NCBI GenBank assembly: GCA_031272345.1
Contig: JAISTZ010000171.1
Location: 1-12,041 of the forward strand
Length of the DNA: 12,041 nt
Source of the DNA: Spirochaetaceae bacterium
GTDB taxonomy: Bacteria > Spirochaetota > Spirochaetia > Treponematales > Treponemataceae
Direction of reading: 5' to 3'
The notes under the pieces are model-generated. The model was given only the letters and a program-made list of their open reading frames with translations, did not search any database and had not been told where the DNA came from. The translations under genes were made by a program, and so were the position numbers. This document shows positions 4,318-11,167 of the stretch, one piece after another (the first letter of the stretch is position 1; every line of letters begins with the position of its first letter).

Positions 4318-6768
4318 CTATAGCTGATTTTTGGAGGAAAAGCCACCGTTTGAAATTCCCGCTACGCAATAGGCCTCGAAGGTGTCCCCCAGGGAGCGGA
4401 CGCGGCTCCACAGGCCCAGGGCCTTGAAGGCCAGGGAGTCCCCGGAGGCGCGTTCCATGCGGGGAAAACGCTCCGGGTGGTGGCCCGTGGAGACGATTTT
4501 CAGCACATCGAAGCCCAGGGACGAAAGGATCGGCCTTGCCCGTTCCGGTTCCCAGAGGGTGACATGGTCCCTGGGGCTGCTCCCGTAGAACCCCTGGGGG
4601 TTTGTCCGGGCCGACACCCCCGAAGCCGAGGGAGTCGAGAAGGCCAGGAGCCCCCCCGGTTTGAGGAGGGAACGTATCTTTTTCAGGGCGGCCCCGGCGT
4701 CCGGGAGGTGTTCCAGGACGAACCACAGGGTGACCGCGTCGAATTCCCTCACCCCGAAGGCCCCTTCCGGGTCGAAGTCCTCCAGGGACGAGGGGACCGC
4801 CGGGAAGCCCAGGGTGTCCCTGACGTAGGCAACGGCCCTTTCGGAGACATCGATTCCATAGGCGTCCCACCCCGCGTCTGCGGCGGCCGCGAGGAAGGGC
4901 CCGTAGGCGCAGCCCACGTCCAGAATCGCCCCCCGGCGCGCCCCCGTGTACCGGCGGATTCGGGTCATCCTTTCGGCTCCGCGGGCTTTTATGGCGCCGA
5001 AGTCCTCCAGGTAGGTCCTGCCGTAGTGCTGCTTGTAGTCCCCGAAGAAATAATCCTCCCCGTAGGATTCCCCCCCGCCCCCGGCCTGGAACGCCTGGTA
5101 CTGAATCCCGCAGGAGGGGCACCGGCGGAAGGTGGCTTCCTCCGTCCGGGCGGCGACGGGCCCCCCGGCGGTCCCGCAGACCGGGCAGGGACGGCGGACC
5201 CCGGACGCGAGCCGGGTGATGAAAGCTCCGAGATGGTGCCAGGCGCATGCGCCTGGCACCATCCCGCGGCGGCTCTCATGGTGCCAGGCACATGTGCCTG
5301 GCACCATGAGGGGTTCAAACCCGTATTTCCGGGCAAGGGCCCCGTGGAGGGGGGTGGACGGCCCCAGGAGGACCCTGCACCCGGCGTGACGGGCCTCCCA
5401 GGCCGTAAGCCCGTAGTGGGTCACCACGAGGCCGTAGCGGTGCAGCTTGTCCCGGAGCCCCCCCGCGGGCGGCACGAGGCGTATCGCGTCCCTGGCTTCC
5501 GGCGGGAGGAGGGCCCGCTTTGCTTCGGGGTCGTCCACCACGGCGGTCACGTCCGCGCCGGCGCGCCAGACCCGGAGGGCCGCGTCCAGGGCGAGTCCCC
5601 CAGGATCTTCCCCGCCGAACACCACCAGGGCCGCGTTTTCCCCAGGGTCTCCGGGGCTGCGCCGGTGTTCCGGCAGGGTGATGAAGCCGCTCTCGAAGAG
5701 GTTCACCCTCCGGTCATCCTCCAGGGGGGGGATGATGTCCAGGAGGTAGTCCCAGGCGTCCCTGGCGGGGGACCCCTCGTCGATCCCAACCAGGGGGCCG
5801 GCTGCGGAGAGGGCCTCCGCTTCGGGGGCCTCCGCGCGGAAGAGGTCGCTCACCACCAGGGCGTACTCCCCCGGTTCGGGGAGGGATTGAATCACCTGGC
5901 CGGGGGAGAGCCCGGCGCCGAGGGCCTCCGCGACGATTGCCGGGGCCTCCGCGAGGGTTCCCTCCGGAGGGACGAGGACCTCCGCCCCGGTTTCCAGGGC
6001 CAGCTCCAGCATCCGGCGGAGGTGGCCGGTCCCCTGCCCCTTTTTTACGGAAGGGACGAGGAGGACCGGGCGGCTCACCGGGGGTGACGCGCAGGCGGCG
6101 CAGATCTCCTCCGCCGTGAACGCGCCCTGGGCGTCCCCCTGGGCCTCCCGCCGGGCGGATTTCAGGGCACGGGCGATTCTGCGGGCCCGGCGGAGATCCC
6201 GGGCCGTGTCCACGGTGGTCCGCAGGCCGGGATGATTCCACGGGGCCGGGGCCGGGATGAACCGGCAGTCGAATGTGTCCGGGTGCTGGTAGAGGGCGGG
6301 GCCCACGTGTTCCTTCTCGAAGGGGGTTGCGCCGGGGTGGGAGCGGAGCAGGGCCTGGGCGTTCATCACCTCCACGCCGCTCCCGTGGGGGAGTCCCGTG
6401 TAGGTGAGGTAGTCGGCCTTGAGGCGGGTGAACTCGGTCAAACTGGCCCCGGCGGCTTCAAAAAACAGGAAGGGATTGTCCGCGGTGGCCCGCACCACCG
6501 TGTCAACCCCGTAGTTCCGTATGGCGGCGCAGAATCGCCCAAGCACGTCCTCCTCCGGCCCGGGGAAGCACTCCCACCCCAGGGCCTGGGCCGCGGGCAG
6601 CAGGTCCCCGTAGGAGGGTTCCGCCACCGCCGCGATGTATGCGTCCGCGGGAATCATCCCGCACGCCCGGAGGGTCCACTCGAACAGGGACGCCCCCTCC
6701 AGGGGCATGAGGGCCTTCCCCGGCAGGCGGGTTGACGAGAGCCTGCACTGGACAATGACCGCCGTCAT
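4318..6768 (-). CDS. Three-domain fusion: SpsF-like nucleotidyltransferase, SpsG/PseG-like domain, zinc-ribbon methyltransferase
   Basis: This 816-residue protein has three parts. Residues 1-230 are SpsF-like (CMP-sugar synthetase fold): QCRLSSTRLPGKAL (7-20), PEEDVLGRF (71-79), VVRATADNPF (91-100) and EKEHV (151-155). Residues about 233-515 are SpsG/PseG-like, GT-B type: GQGTGHLRR (244-252), VVFGGEDPG (382-390) and THYGLTAWEA (450-459). Residues about 520-816 form a class I SAM-dependent methyltransferase. It starts with a four-Cys zinc ribbon (CPVC 528-531, CPSC 550-553), then has the SAM loop LDVGCAYG (616-623), then FVLEHLPDAG. The likely role is activation, release and methylation of a surface or flagellar sugar. 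ATG 6766-6768 overlaps the upstream stop by four bases (ATGA). Residues 488-512 are encoded by the palindromic insertion described separately and lie between domains two and three. The exact substrate is unknown. Confidence 0.8.
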   Translation of the reverse strand: MTAVIVQCRLSSTRLPGKALMPLEGASLFEWTLRACGMIPADAYIAAVAEPSYGDLLPAAQALGWECFPGPEEDVLGRFCAAIRNYGVDTVVRATADNPFLFFEAAGASLTEFTRLKADYLTYTGLPHGSGVEVMNAQALLRSHPGATPFEKEHVGPALYQHPDTFDCRFIPAPAPWNHPGLRTTVDTARDLRRARRIARALKSARREAQGDAQGAFTAEEICAACASPPVSRPVLLVPSVKKGQGTGHLRRMLELALETGAEVLVPPEGTLAEAPAIVAEALGAGLSPGQVIQSLPEPGEYALVVSDLFRAEAPEAEALSAAGPLVGIDEGSPARDAWDYLLDIIPPLEDDRRVNLFESGFITLPEHRRSPGDPGENAALVVFGGEDPGGLALDAALRVWRAGADVTAVVDDPEAKRALLPPEARDAIRLVPPAGGLRDKLHRYGLVVTHYGLTAWEARHAGCRVLLGPSTPLHGALARKYGFEPLMVPGTCAWHHESRRGMVPGACAWHHLGAFITRLASGVRRPCPVCGTAGGPVAARTEEATFRRCPSCGIQYQAFQAGGGGESYGEDYFFGDYKQHYGRTYLEDFGAIKARGAERMTRIRRYTGARRGAILDVGCAYGPFLAAAADAGWDAYGIDVSERAVAYVRDTLGFPAVPSSLEDFDPEGAFGVREFDAVTLWFVLEHLPDAGAALKKIRSLLKPGGLLAFSTPSASGVSARTNPQGFYGSSPRDHVTLWEPERARPILSSLGFDVLKIVSTGHHPERFPRMERASGDSLAFKALGLWSRVRSLGDTFEAYCVAGISNGGFSSKNQL
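5232..5263. repeat. Palindrome 1 (30-bp core, 32 bp perfect)
   Basis: The left arm ATGGTGCCAGGCGCA is followed directly by its exact reverse complement, centred between bases 5247 and 5248. The symmetry extends one base on each side. Read on the - strand in the frame of the fusion gene it encodes MVPGACAWHH. Because it is a perfect palindrome of ten codons, the same peptide is encoded on the + strand. Confidence 0.97.
5233..5307. mobile_element. 75-bp in-frame double-palindrome insertion (REP/RPE-like)
   Basis: The segment consists of two perfect 30-bp palindromes separated by 15 bases and is 75 bases long, exactly 25 codons. The bases GAG stand immediately before it (5230-5232) and immediately after it (5308-5310), a possible 3-bp target duplication. 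If the insert and one GAG are removed, the protein reads KYGFEPLGAFITRLASG without interruption, as would fit the end of an SpsG-like domain. The added residues are MVPGTCAWHH, ESRRG and MVPGACAWHH. No transposase lies in the window. REP-type elements moved by RAYT transposases, or protein-coding palindromic elements as in Rickettsia, are the closest known parallels. Confidence 0.75.
5275..5310. repeat. Palindrome 2 (30-bp core, 36 bp perfect)
   Basis: The left arm ATGGTGCCAGGCACA is followed directly by its exact reverse complement, centred between bases 5292 and 5293. The perfect symmetry extends three bases further on each side into the flanking GAG and CTC. It differs from palindrome 1 only by G to A in the left arm and the matching C to T in the right arm. 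It encodes MVPGTCAWHH on both strands. Confidence 0.97.
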
Positions 6769-7736
6769 TCCTGCCCCTGGGCGGAGATGTCCTGCCAGGA
6801 CGCGGCCAGGGTCCCGATGTCCCGGACAAAGCGCCCCCGGTTTTGCCGGGTCCACCTGCGGGCGTCCCGGAACTGGGCGAGGGCCTCAAAGAAGAAATGC
6901 CCGGACCTGCGCCAGAAGCTGAAGAAGCCCCTGCCGGGGATGTCCGCCCCCTCCGGGCCCAGGACGGGGAGGATGTTCTTCAGGAAGAACCGCAGGTAGG
7001 AGGCGTTCGCGGTGGTGTCGTCCCTGGGGGTGTCCCCCTCGTAGGCCAACTGGAGGCTCGAATACACGGAGATCCGCTCCCCCCACAGCCAGGCGCGCAC
7101 ACACAGGTCCAGGGTCTGCCAGTAGGGGGCGGCGATCGTGTGGTCGAATCCCCCCAGGCTCACGAATTTCCGCTTCGAGTAGAGGGCGATGTTGTCGAAG
7201 GTGTAGACCGTGCCCGCGCCCCTGGCCGCGCCGCTCCCCACGTCCAGGGTGAACCGGTTGTTCTCGATGACCGGACAGTAGCACACCGGGAGGGCCCTGT
7301 TGTCCCTGTCAACAAGCCGGGGGACCGCGCAGAAGGCGCCCTCATCCCGGATGCGCTCGAAGAGCCGCTTGGAAAGCACCTGGGCCCCGATCCGCAGGGC
7401 CCCCCGGAGGACGAACACAAGGTCCTCCTCCGCTTCCTCCACGGCGATGTTTATCAATTCACCCTGGGTGACCTCTTCCTGCACCACGATGAAGGTGACC
7501 GTGGGAAAGAGATTCGCCGTGTGTTCCATGTTGTAGTTGTCCCCGGCGGTTTCTATCGAAATGATTGACGAAAAGGTGTTCCTGACGAGATTCTTGAGCA
7601 GGGTGTCCCGGTTCTGGTGACCCTGGTCGATCAGGAGGGCGCACACGGGGATTTCCGTCCCCCTGGGCTTCTCCTTCCTGGGGATGACCGTCCGCTTCAC
7701 CTGACGCTCGTTAAAAATTGAAGGTATAGTATTCAT
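6765..7736 (-). CDS. Glycosyltransferase family 2-like protein with degenerate catalytic motifs
   Basis: This 323-residue soluble protein resembles family 2 glycosyltransferases. It has a beta-strand start IPVCALLIDQG (29-39), a GELINIAVEEAEEDLVFVL segment where the family has 'A.N.G...A.GE.I.FLD', and a typical GGFDHTIAAPYWQTLDLCVR (195-214). That last stretch corresponds to the GGFDE...EDxDLxxR block. The expected DxD after FVL is replaced by RGA (111-113), and the ED pair of the second block by TL. A basic tail follows. ATG 7734-7736 overlaps the stop of the upstream gene by 26 bases; GTG 7700 is an alternative just after that stop. The stop TGA overlaps the start of the fusion gene (ATGA), so the two are translated together. 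It probably works with the fusion protein in glycan assembly, as an enzyme of altered mechanism or as a binding protein. Confidence 0.6.
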   Translation of the reverse strand: MNTIPSIFNERQVKRTVIPRKEKPRGTEIPVCALLIDQGHQNRDTLLKNLVRNTFSSIISIETAGDNYNMEHTANLFPTVTFIVVQEEVTQGELINIAVEEAEEDLVFVLRGALRIGAQVLSKRLFERIRDEGAFCAVPRLVDRDNRALPVCYCPVIENNRFTLDVGSGAARGAGTVYTFDNIALYSKRKFVSLGGFDHTIAAPYWQTLDLCVRAWLWGERISVYSSLQLAYEGDTPRDDTTANASYLRFFLKNILPVLGPEGADIPGRGFFSFWRRSGHFFFEALAQFRDARRWTRQNRGRFVRDIGTLAASWQDISAQGQE

Positions 7737-9306
7737 CGCAGGCCCCGCACAGGTCGATTTCCCTTCCAAGGCGCTTCCACGCCCCTTCCACCCCTTCCGT
7801 AAACACATTCAGCCCCCCGGCCTCAAGCCCCCGCTCCCTGCACACAGGCGCGCCCCCGTCGGCAAGGACGGTCATGTCCCGGAGGAGGTGCCAGCAGGGG
7901 TACCGCTCCGCCGGGGAAAGGTCCGCGGGGCGCAGATCCGGGAGTTTGCCGCAGAAGGAATCGTACTTCTGGATGATGAGGTTGCCTTTTTCCTTGTAAT
8001 GCCGGTAGAAGGATTCGAGTTGATTCTCGTTCAGGGTGGTCCGCATGAACTGGGGGTACACGGCCTTGCCGAAGGATGCGGTGAGGATGTCCAGGGCTTC
8101 CACAGCCTTCCCGTGGGTGGGGAGGGTGACTCCCGGAGGGCGCTCCCCCGCCGGATGGAGACGGCGGTAGGCGTCCTCGTCCATGCCGTCGATGTAGACG
8201 ATCCAGTAGATTTTCCCGTGCTTCCCGGTCCTCCCGGGGGCCTTATCGCAGAGGGCCCGGAGGCTTTCCGCGAGCTCCCTGGTCACCAGGGCGCCGTCGG
8301 TCTCCACCAGGAGGGAGATGCCCGGATGGGAGAGGGCCGCCCCAACGATGGCCGCGCACCGGGGGTGGGCCAGGGGGTCCCCCCAGGCCGAAAGGGAGAC
8401 CACCGCTTCCCCGGAAAGGGACGCCGCCTGGGAAAGAAGGCCCTCCGCATCTTCCACGGGCATGAAGCACCGGGGATTCTTCTCCCGGGCCTCCCAGGGC
8501 GGGTGACCGAATTTTTTGCAATATTCCCCGGCGTAGGGGCTGTACACGGGGTCATCCCCGGTGAAGGCGGAAATCTGGAGGGCGTAAAAGCTCGGAACCG
8601 TGCGGAGGATCTCCGGGGAAGACCGGGCCAGGTCTCCCAGGGTCTCCGCGCTGAAGTCGCCCCTGGGGGCGGCCTTTTTGTAGAGCCCCTCGCACACCAG
8701 GGTCTCCCGGAGGCCCGAACAGGAAAAATCGAACCGGTAAAACCGCAGGTCCTGCTTGGCCGTGAGGGTCTCCACCTCGAAGGAATTCACATGGGGCCTC
8801 ATCAGGTCGAAGAGAGTCCGGTGGGACACCGGGCCGCCCGGGTCCGGGGCGTCCTTCACCAGGGCCCAGAGGCTCTGGAGGGCCCCCGCGTCCACGGCGG
8901 CCGGGACGAGTCCCTCGGGGTAGCCCTCGGCGAAGGTGTATTCGCCGGCGTAGGTCCCGTGATGGGAGAGCAGCTCCCTGGTAAGGGCCGGGTCATAGAA
9001 GGGGCAGGACGCCAGGGCAAAGATCACCGTGCCGGAGGTTTCTTCCCGGAGGGTCTGGAGGAGCAACCTGGGGGTCCACTCCGGGGCGGCCTTCACCGTG
9101 CAGGGGGGGAGCTTGCGGTCACCCTGGAAGGCGGCGAGGGTTCTTTCGACTTCCCCCAGGCGCTCCTCAAAGGCGAGGATTCTGACGTCCCCCAGGGAGG
9201 GCAGGGAAGAGGCCCAGCGGAGGGCCCGGAAAAAGGCGGATTCGCCGCCGAAGCGCGCCTCGAAGGGGTGACTGGAATTCTCCGCAAAAAAAACAAGGTG
9301 ATTCAT
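7711..9306 (-). CDS. Spiro-SPASM protein (spirochaete-type radical-SAM-like protein lacking the radical SAM cysteines)
   Basis: The protein has 531 residues. The N-terminal ~200 residues resemble the nucleotidyltransferase fold of SpsF: FGGESAFFRAL (19-29), ASCPFYDPALT (99-109) and YTFAEGYPEGL (123-133). The middle follows a radical SAM barrel, with a strand ALQISAFTGDD where the CxxxCxxC motif would be, SLSAWGDPLAHP in place of GGEPLLHP, LLVETDGALV in place of the TNG strand, and IVYIDGMDEDAYRRLHP. No CxxxCxxC is present. The end is a SPASM-type domain with Cys471, Cys489, Cys520 and Cys523 (CGACDEYYTF), which could bind an auxiliary Fe-S cluster. I recall this as a spirochaete-only family of unknown function. 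It is the first gene of the - strand operon, with its ATG at 9304-9306 and only a weak ribosome site. Confidence 0.78.
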   Translation of the reverse strand: MNHLVFFAENSSHPFEARFGGESAFFRALRWASSLPSLGDVRILAFEERLGEVERTLAAFQGDRKLPPCTVKAAPEWTPRLLLQTLREETSGTVIFALASCPFYDPALTRELLSHHGTYAGEYTFAEGYPEGLVPAAVDAGALQSLWALVKDAPDPGGPVSHRTLFDLMRPHVNSFEVETLTAKQDLRFYRFDFSCSGLRETLVCEGLYKKAAPRGDFSAETLGDLARSSPEILRTVPSFYALQISAFTGDDPVYSPYAGEYCKKFGHPPWEAREKNPRCFMPVEDAEGLLSQAASLSGEAVVSLSAWGDPLAHPRCAAIVGAALSHPGISLLVETDGALVTRELAESLRALCDKAPGRTGKHGKIYWIVYIDGMDEDAYRRLHPAGERPPGVTLPTHGKAVEALDILTASFGKAVYPQFMRTTLNENQLESFYRHYKEKGNLIIQKYDSFCGKLPDLRPADLSPAERYPCWHLLRDMTVLADGGAPVCRERGLEAGGLNVFTEGVEGAWKRLGREIDLCGACDEYYTFNF

Positions 9307-9538
9307 AGTCTTATCATCGGCATTTTGGGCTTCCTTATGGGAAAAACACGATTTTTTTTACTTTTTTTTGAAAAAAATGTCCCAAAACGACGAGTCCCAT
9401 ACGATAACAATTTTAAAACCGGAATCCGAATTCTTAAAAAACCAATTACCCACGAACAAACAACTTAACCCAAACTCTTCTTTTTTTTGCACCTAACCCG
9501 GTTTCACCCACACAAAAATCAAAAATTAAGGAGAAGTT
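9307..9538. other. AT-rich divergent intergenic region with homopolymer tracts
   Basis: This 232-bp gap separates the - strand operon from the + strand group and is much more AT-rich than the genes on both sides. It contains runs of eight T (9352-9359, 9362-9369, 9481-9488), a run of seven A (9371-9377) and several shorter ones. Promoters for both directions are expected here, but I see no -35/-10 pair with proper spacing, so none is called. The ribosome site AAGGAG (9528-9533) of the + strand gene lies at its right end. Confidence 0.6.
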
Positions 9539-10435
9539 ATGTCAAAAAGCGGTAATGCCCCTGAAGCAAAGGCGCAATTTCAGGCCGGCATTAGAAAAAA
9601 ACTAGCGGAAGAACTCGTGTTTGAGTACATCTTCCAGTCACCGGCGCTTTTCGGGTATTCCGACTTCAGTGAAGATTCCAAAAGCGCTTTTTTACTCAGC
9701 GTCACCCTGGAAATCCCCAAGTACATCAGCAATTTTGACCCCCGGCGGTGCACCTTCCTGACCTTTCTGGTACACCTGGTGCATCTTCACGCAAAGGGCT
9801 GGGTGCGGTGGGCGGCCAAGGGCAAGGCCTCCGAGGACAGCCTGCGTTATTGCTACGCCCTGGAGAGGGACACGAACCTTGAGGTGGCGGAAGAGGAGGG
9901 CGTCTACATGGACACCGCGGCCCTCTCCCGGTTCCAGCACAACAAGGTGACCGCCGACACCCTGGTTGTGCTGGCCCTGAAGTCCGCCTATTCCATCACG
10001 GACCATCACATCGCCTCTATCGCGGGCCTCACGGGGTACGACAGGGACATGCTGGAGGAAATGGTCGAAAAAGCAAAGGGCCTCCTGCACGGCAAGGAAA
10101 CCAAGCTGCGCACCGCCGCCGAGCGGAGGAACAAAGCTTACTTCTACAAGATCAAGTACCGGTTTGAACTGGAAAAACTCTCCCCCGGCACAACCCAGCA
10201 TGAGATCGTGGCAAAGCAGTTCCTCTACCAATCCCGCCTCCTTGAGGCAAAAAACCGGCGGCTTATGAACTATCCCGGTATTTCGCCGCCCAATTCCTGC
10301 ATCGCCGAAATGCTCAACATGCCCCTCAGACGGGTGTCCCGGCTTATCGAACAGGCCCAGGAAGCGGTGTGTCCCAACGTCCCCATTGTGAAAAAAAGCG
10401 TGAGGGCCTATTATGAGGGGGAAACGATGCTGTAA
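9539..10435 (+). CDS. Uncharacterised protein with sigma-70-like layout and C-terminal helix-turn-helix
   Basis: This is a 298-residue soluble helical protein. Residues about 60-95 (EIPKYISNFDPRRCTFLTFL and the following VHLVHLHAKGWVRWAAK) resemble sigma-70 region 2, in which 'FDPxRGxFxxWLxxIxxNxxxDxxR' binds the core polymerase and the -10 element. Residues about 252-272 (SCIAEMLNMPLRRVSRLIEQ) look like a region 4-type helix-turn-helix. In between are charged helices (about 170-235) with no recognisable motif. It may be a divergent sigma factor or another DNA-binding regulator; family membership is not certain. The start is well supported by AAGGAG five bases before ATG. It is the first gene of a + strand group: rdgB follows after 13 bases. 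Confidence 0.5.
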   Translation: MSKSGNAPEAKAQFQAGIRKKLAEELVFEYIFQSPALFGYSDFSEDSKSAFLLSVTLEIPKYISNFDPRRCTFLTFLVHLVHLHAKGWVRWAAKGKASEDSLRYCYALERDTNLEVAEEEGVYMDTAALSRFQHNKVTADTLVVLALKSAYSITDHHIASIAGLTGYDRDMLEEMVEKAKGLLHGKETKLRTAAERRNKAYFYKIKYRFELEKLSPGTTQHEIVAKQFLYQSRLLEAKNRRLMNYPGISPPNSCIAEMLNMPLRRVSRLIEQAQEAVCPNVPIVKKSVRAYYEGETML

Positions 10436-10448
10436 GGCGGCCCTCCGG

Positions 10449-11120
10449 ATGGAAATTTTTCTTGCGTCCAACAACGCGCACAAACACCGGGAACTCGCCC
10501 CGTTTTTTCCCGGGGCGGCCCTCGTCCTTCCCAGGGACCGGGGCATCCCCTTCGGCCCGGAAGAAACCGGGAACACCTTCGGGGAGAACTGCCTCCTCAA
10601 GGCCCGCTCCCTGTACGCCCTGGTGAAGGCCCCGGTGCTGGCGGACGATTCGGGCCTCTGCGTGGACATCCTGGGGGGCGCTCCGGGGATCTACACCTCC
10701 CGGTACGGGGGGAAGGATTTTCCCCGGGGGCTTCCGGGGGGCGCAAAGCTCCCCCAGGAGGAACAGAACCGCCTCCTGATAGAACACGTGAACGAAGCCC
10801 TCCGCCTTAACCCGGATGGGGCCGCCCGGTGGGGCCGGTCGTGCAGGTTCGTCTGCGCCCTGGCCCTCTACCTTGGGGACGACCGGTTCGTTCTGGTTCA
10901 GGAGACCATGGAGGGCCTCCTGGTGGAAACCCCGGAGGCGGCCCGGGGCGCAGGGGGATTCGGCTACGACCCGGTGGTGGTTGTGCAGGGCCTGGAAAAA
11001 ACAGCGGCGGAACTCGCGCCGGAAGAAAAAAAAGCCCGCTCCCACCGGGGCAGGGCCGCCCGGAGGCTTTCGGAATTTTTTAAGAATGAAGCTGTTCGGA
11101 ATGGTGAATCCTGCCGATAA
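10449..11120 (+). CDS. rdgB: RdgB/HAM1 family non-canonical purine NTP pyrophosphatase
   Basis: This enzyme hydrolyses dITP, ITP and XTP to monophosphates plus pyrophosphate in the cytosol, keeping deaminated purines out of DNA and RNA. The 223-residue product shows all family blocks: FLASNNAHKHREL (4-16), TGNTFGENCLLKA (40-52, with the metal-binding Glu), LADDSGLCVD (64-73), GGAPGIYTSRYGG (76-88), GGFGYDP (169-175) and SHRGRA (198-203). It is about 25 residues longer than the E. coli enzyme (197). Part of this is an insertion around residues 89-105, between the RYGG and EEQNR segments. I chose ATG 10449 because the protein then starts directly at the conserved strand MEIFLASNNA. An upstream in-frame ATG at 10413 would overlap the previous gene. 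The ribosome site is weak, with AAGG about eleven bases upstream, so coupling to the preceding gene is likely. Confidence 0.93.
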   Translation: MEIFLASNNAHKHRELAPFFPGAALVLPRDRGIPFGPEETGNTFGENCLLKARSLYALVKAPVLADDSGLCVDILGGAPGIYTSRYGGKDFPRGLPGGAKLPQEEQNRLLIEHVNEALRLNPDGAARWGRSCRFVCALALYLGDDRFVLVQETMEGLLVETPEAARGAGGFGYDPVVVVQGLEKTAAELAPEEKKARSHRGRAARRLSEFFKNEAVRNGESCR

Positions 11121-11167
11121 TTGTGGCAATGAGAGCAAAAACCCTTTTCGGATTGAAACATCGTCCC

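Noticed and set aside
2329..4323. Long + strand open frame (664 codons) opposite recG and the TrpR-like gene
   Set aside because: The sense of the opposite strand is a clear RecG with all helicase motifs; the + strand reading is low-complexity Gly/Pro/Arg sequence, a usual shadow in high-GC DNA.
5232..5310. CRISPR array or terminator at the paired palindromes
   Set aside because: Only two units, 15-base spacing, inside an open reading frame, with no T-run after either hairpin and no cas genes; a mobile palindromic element explains it better.
4477..6087. Long + strand open frame opposite the fusion gene
   Set aside because: It is the antisense of a protein with three recognisable domains; it carries the palindrome peptides only because the palindromes read the same on both strands.
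9345..9378. Intrinsic terminator from the T/A runs
   Set aside because: The A and T runs could pair, but such a stem has no GC pairs, and no gene ends nearby on either strand; it lies between two gene starts.
7888..9468. Long + strand open frame opposite the spiro-SPASM gene
   Set aside because: Gly/Pro/Arg-rich shadow without motifs or ribosome site; the other strand encodes a protein with family features.
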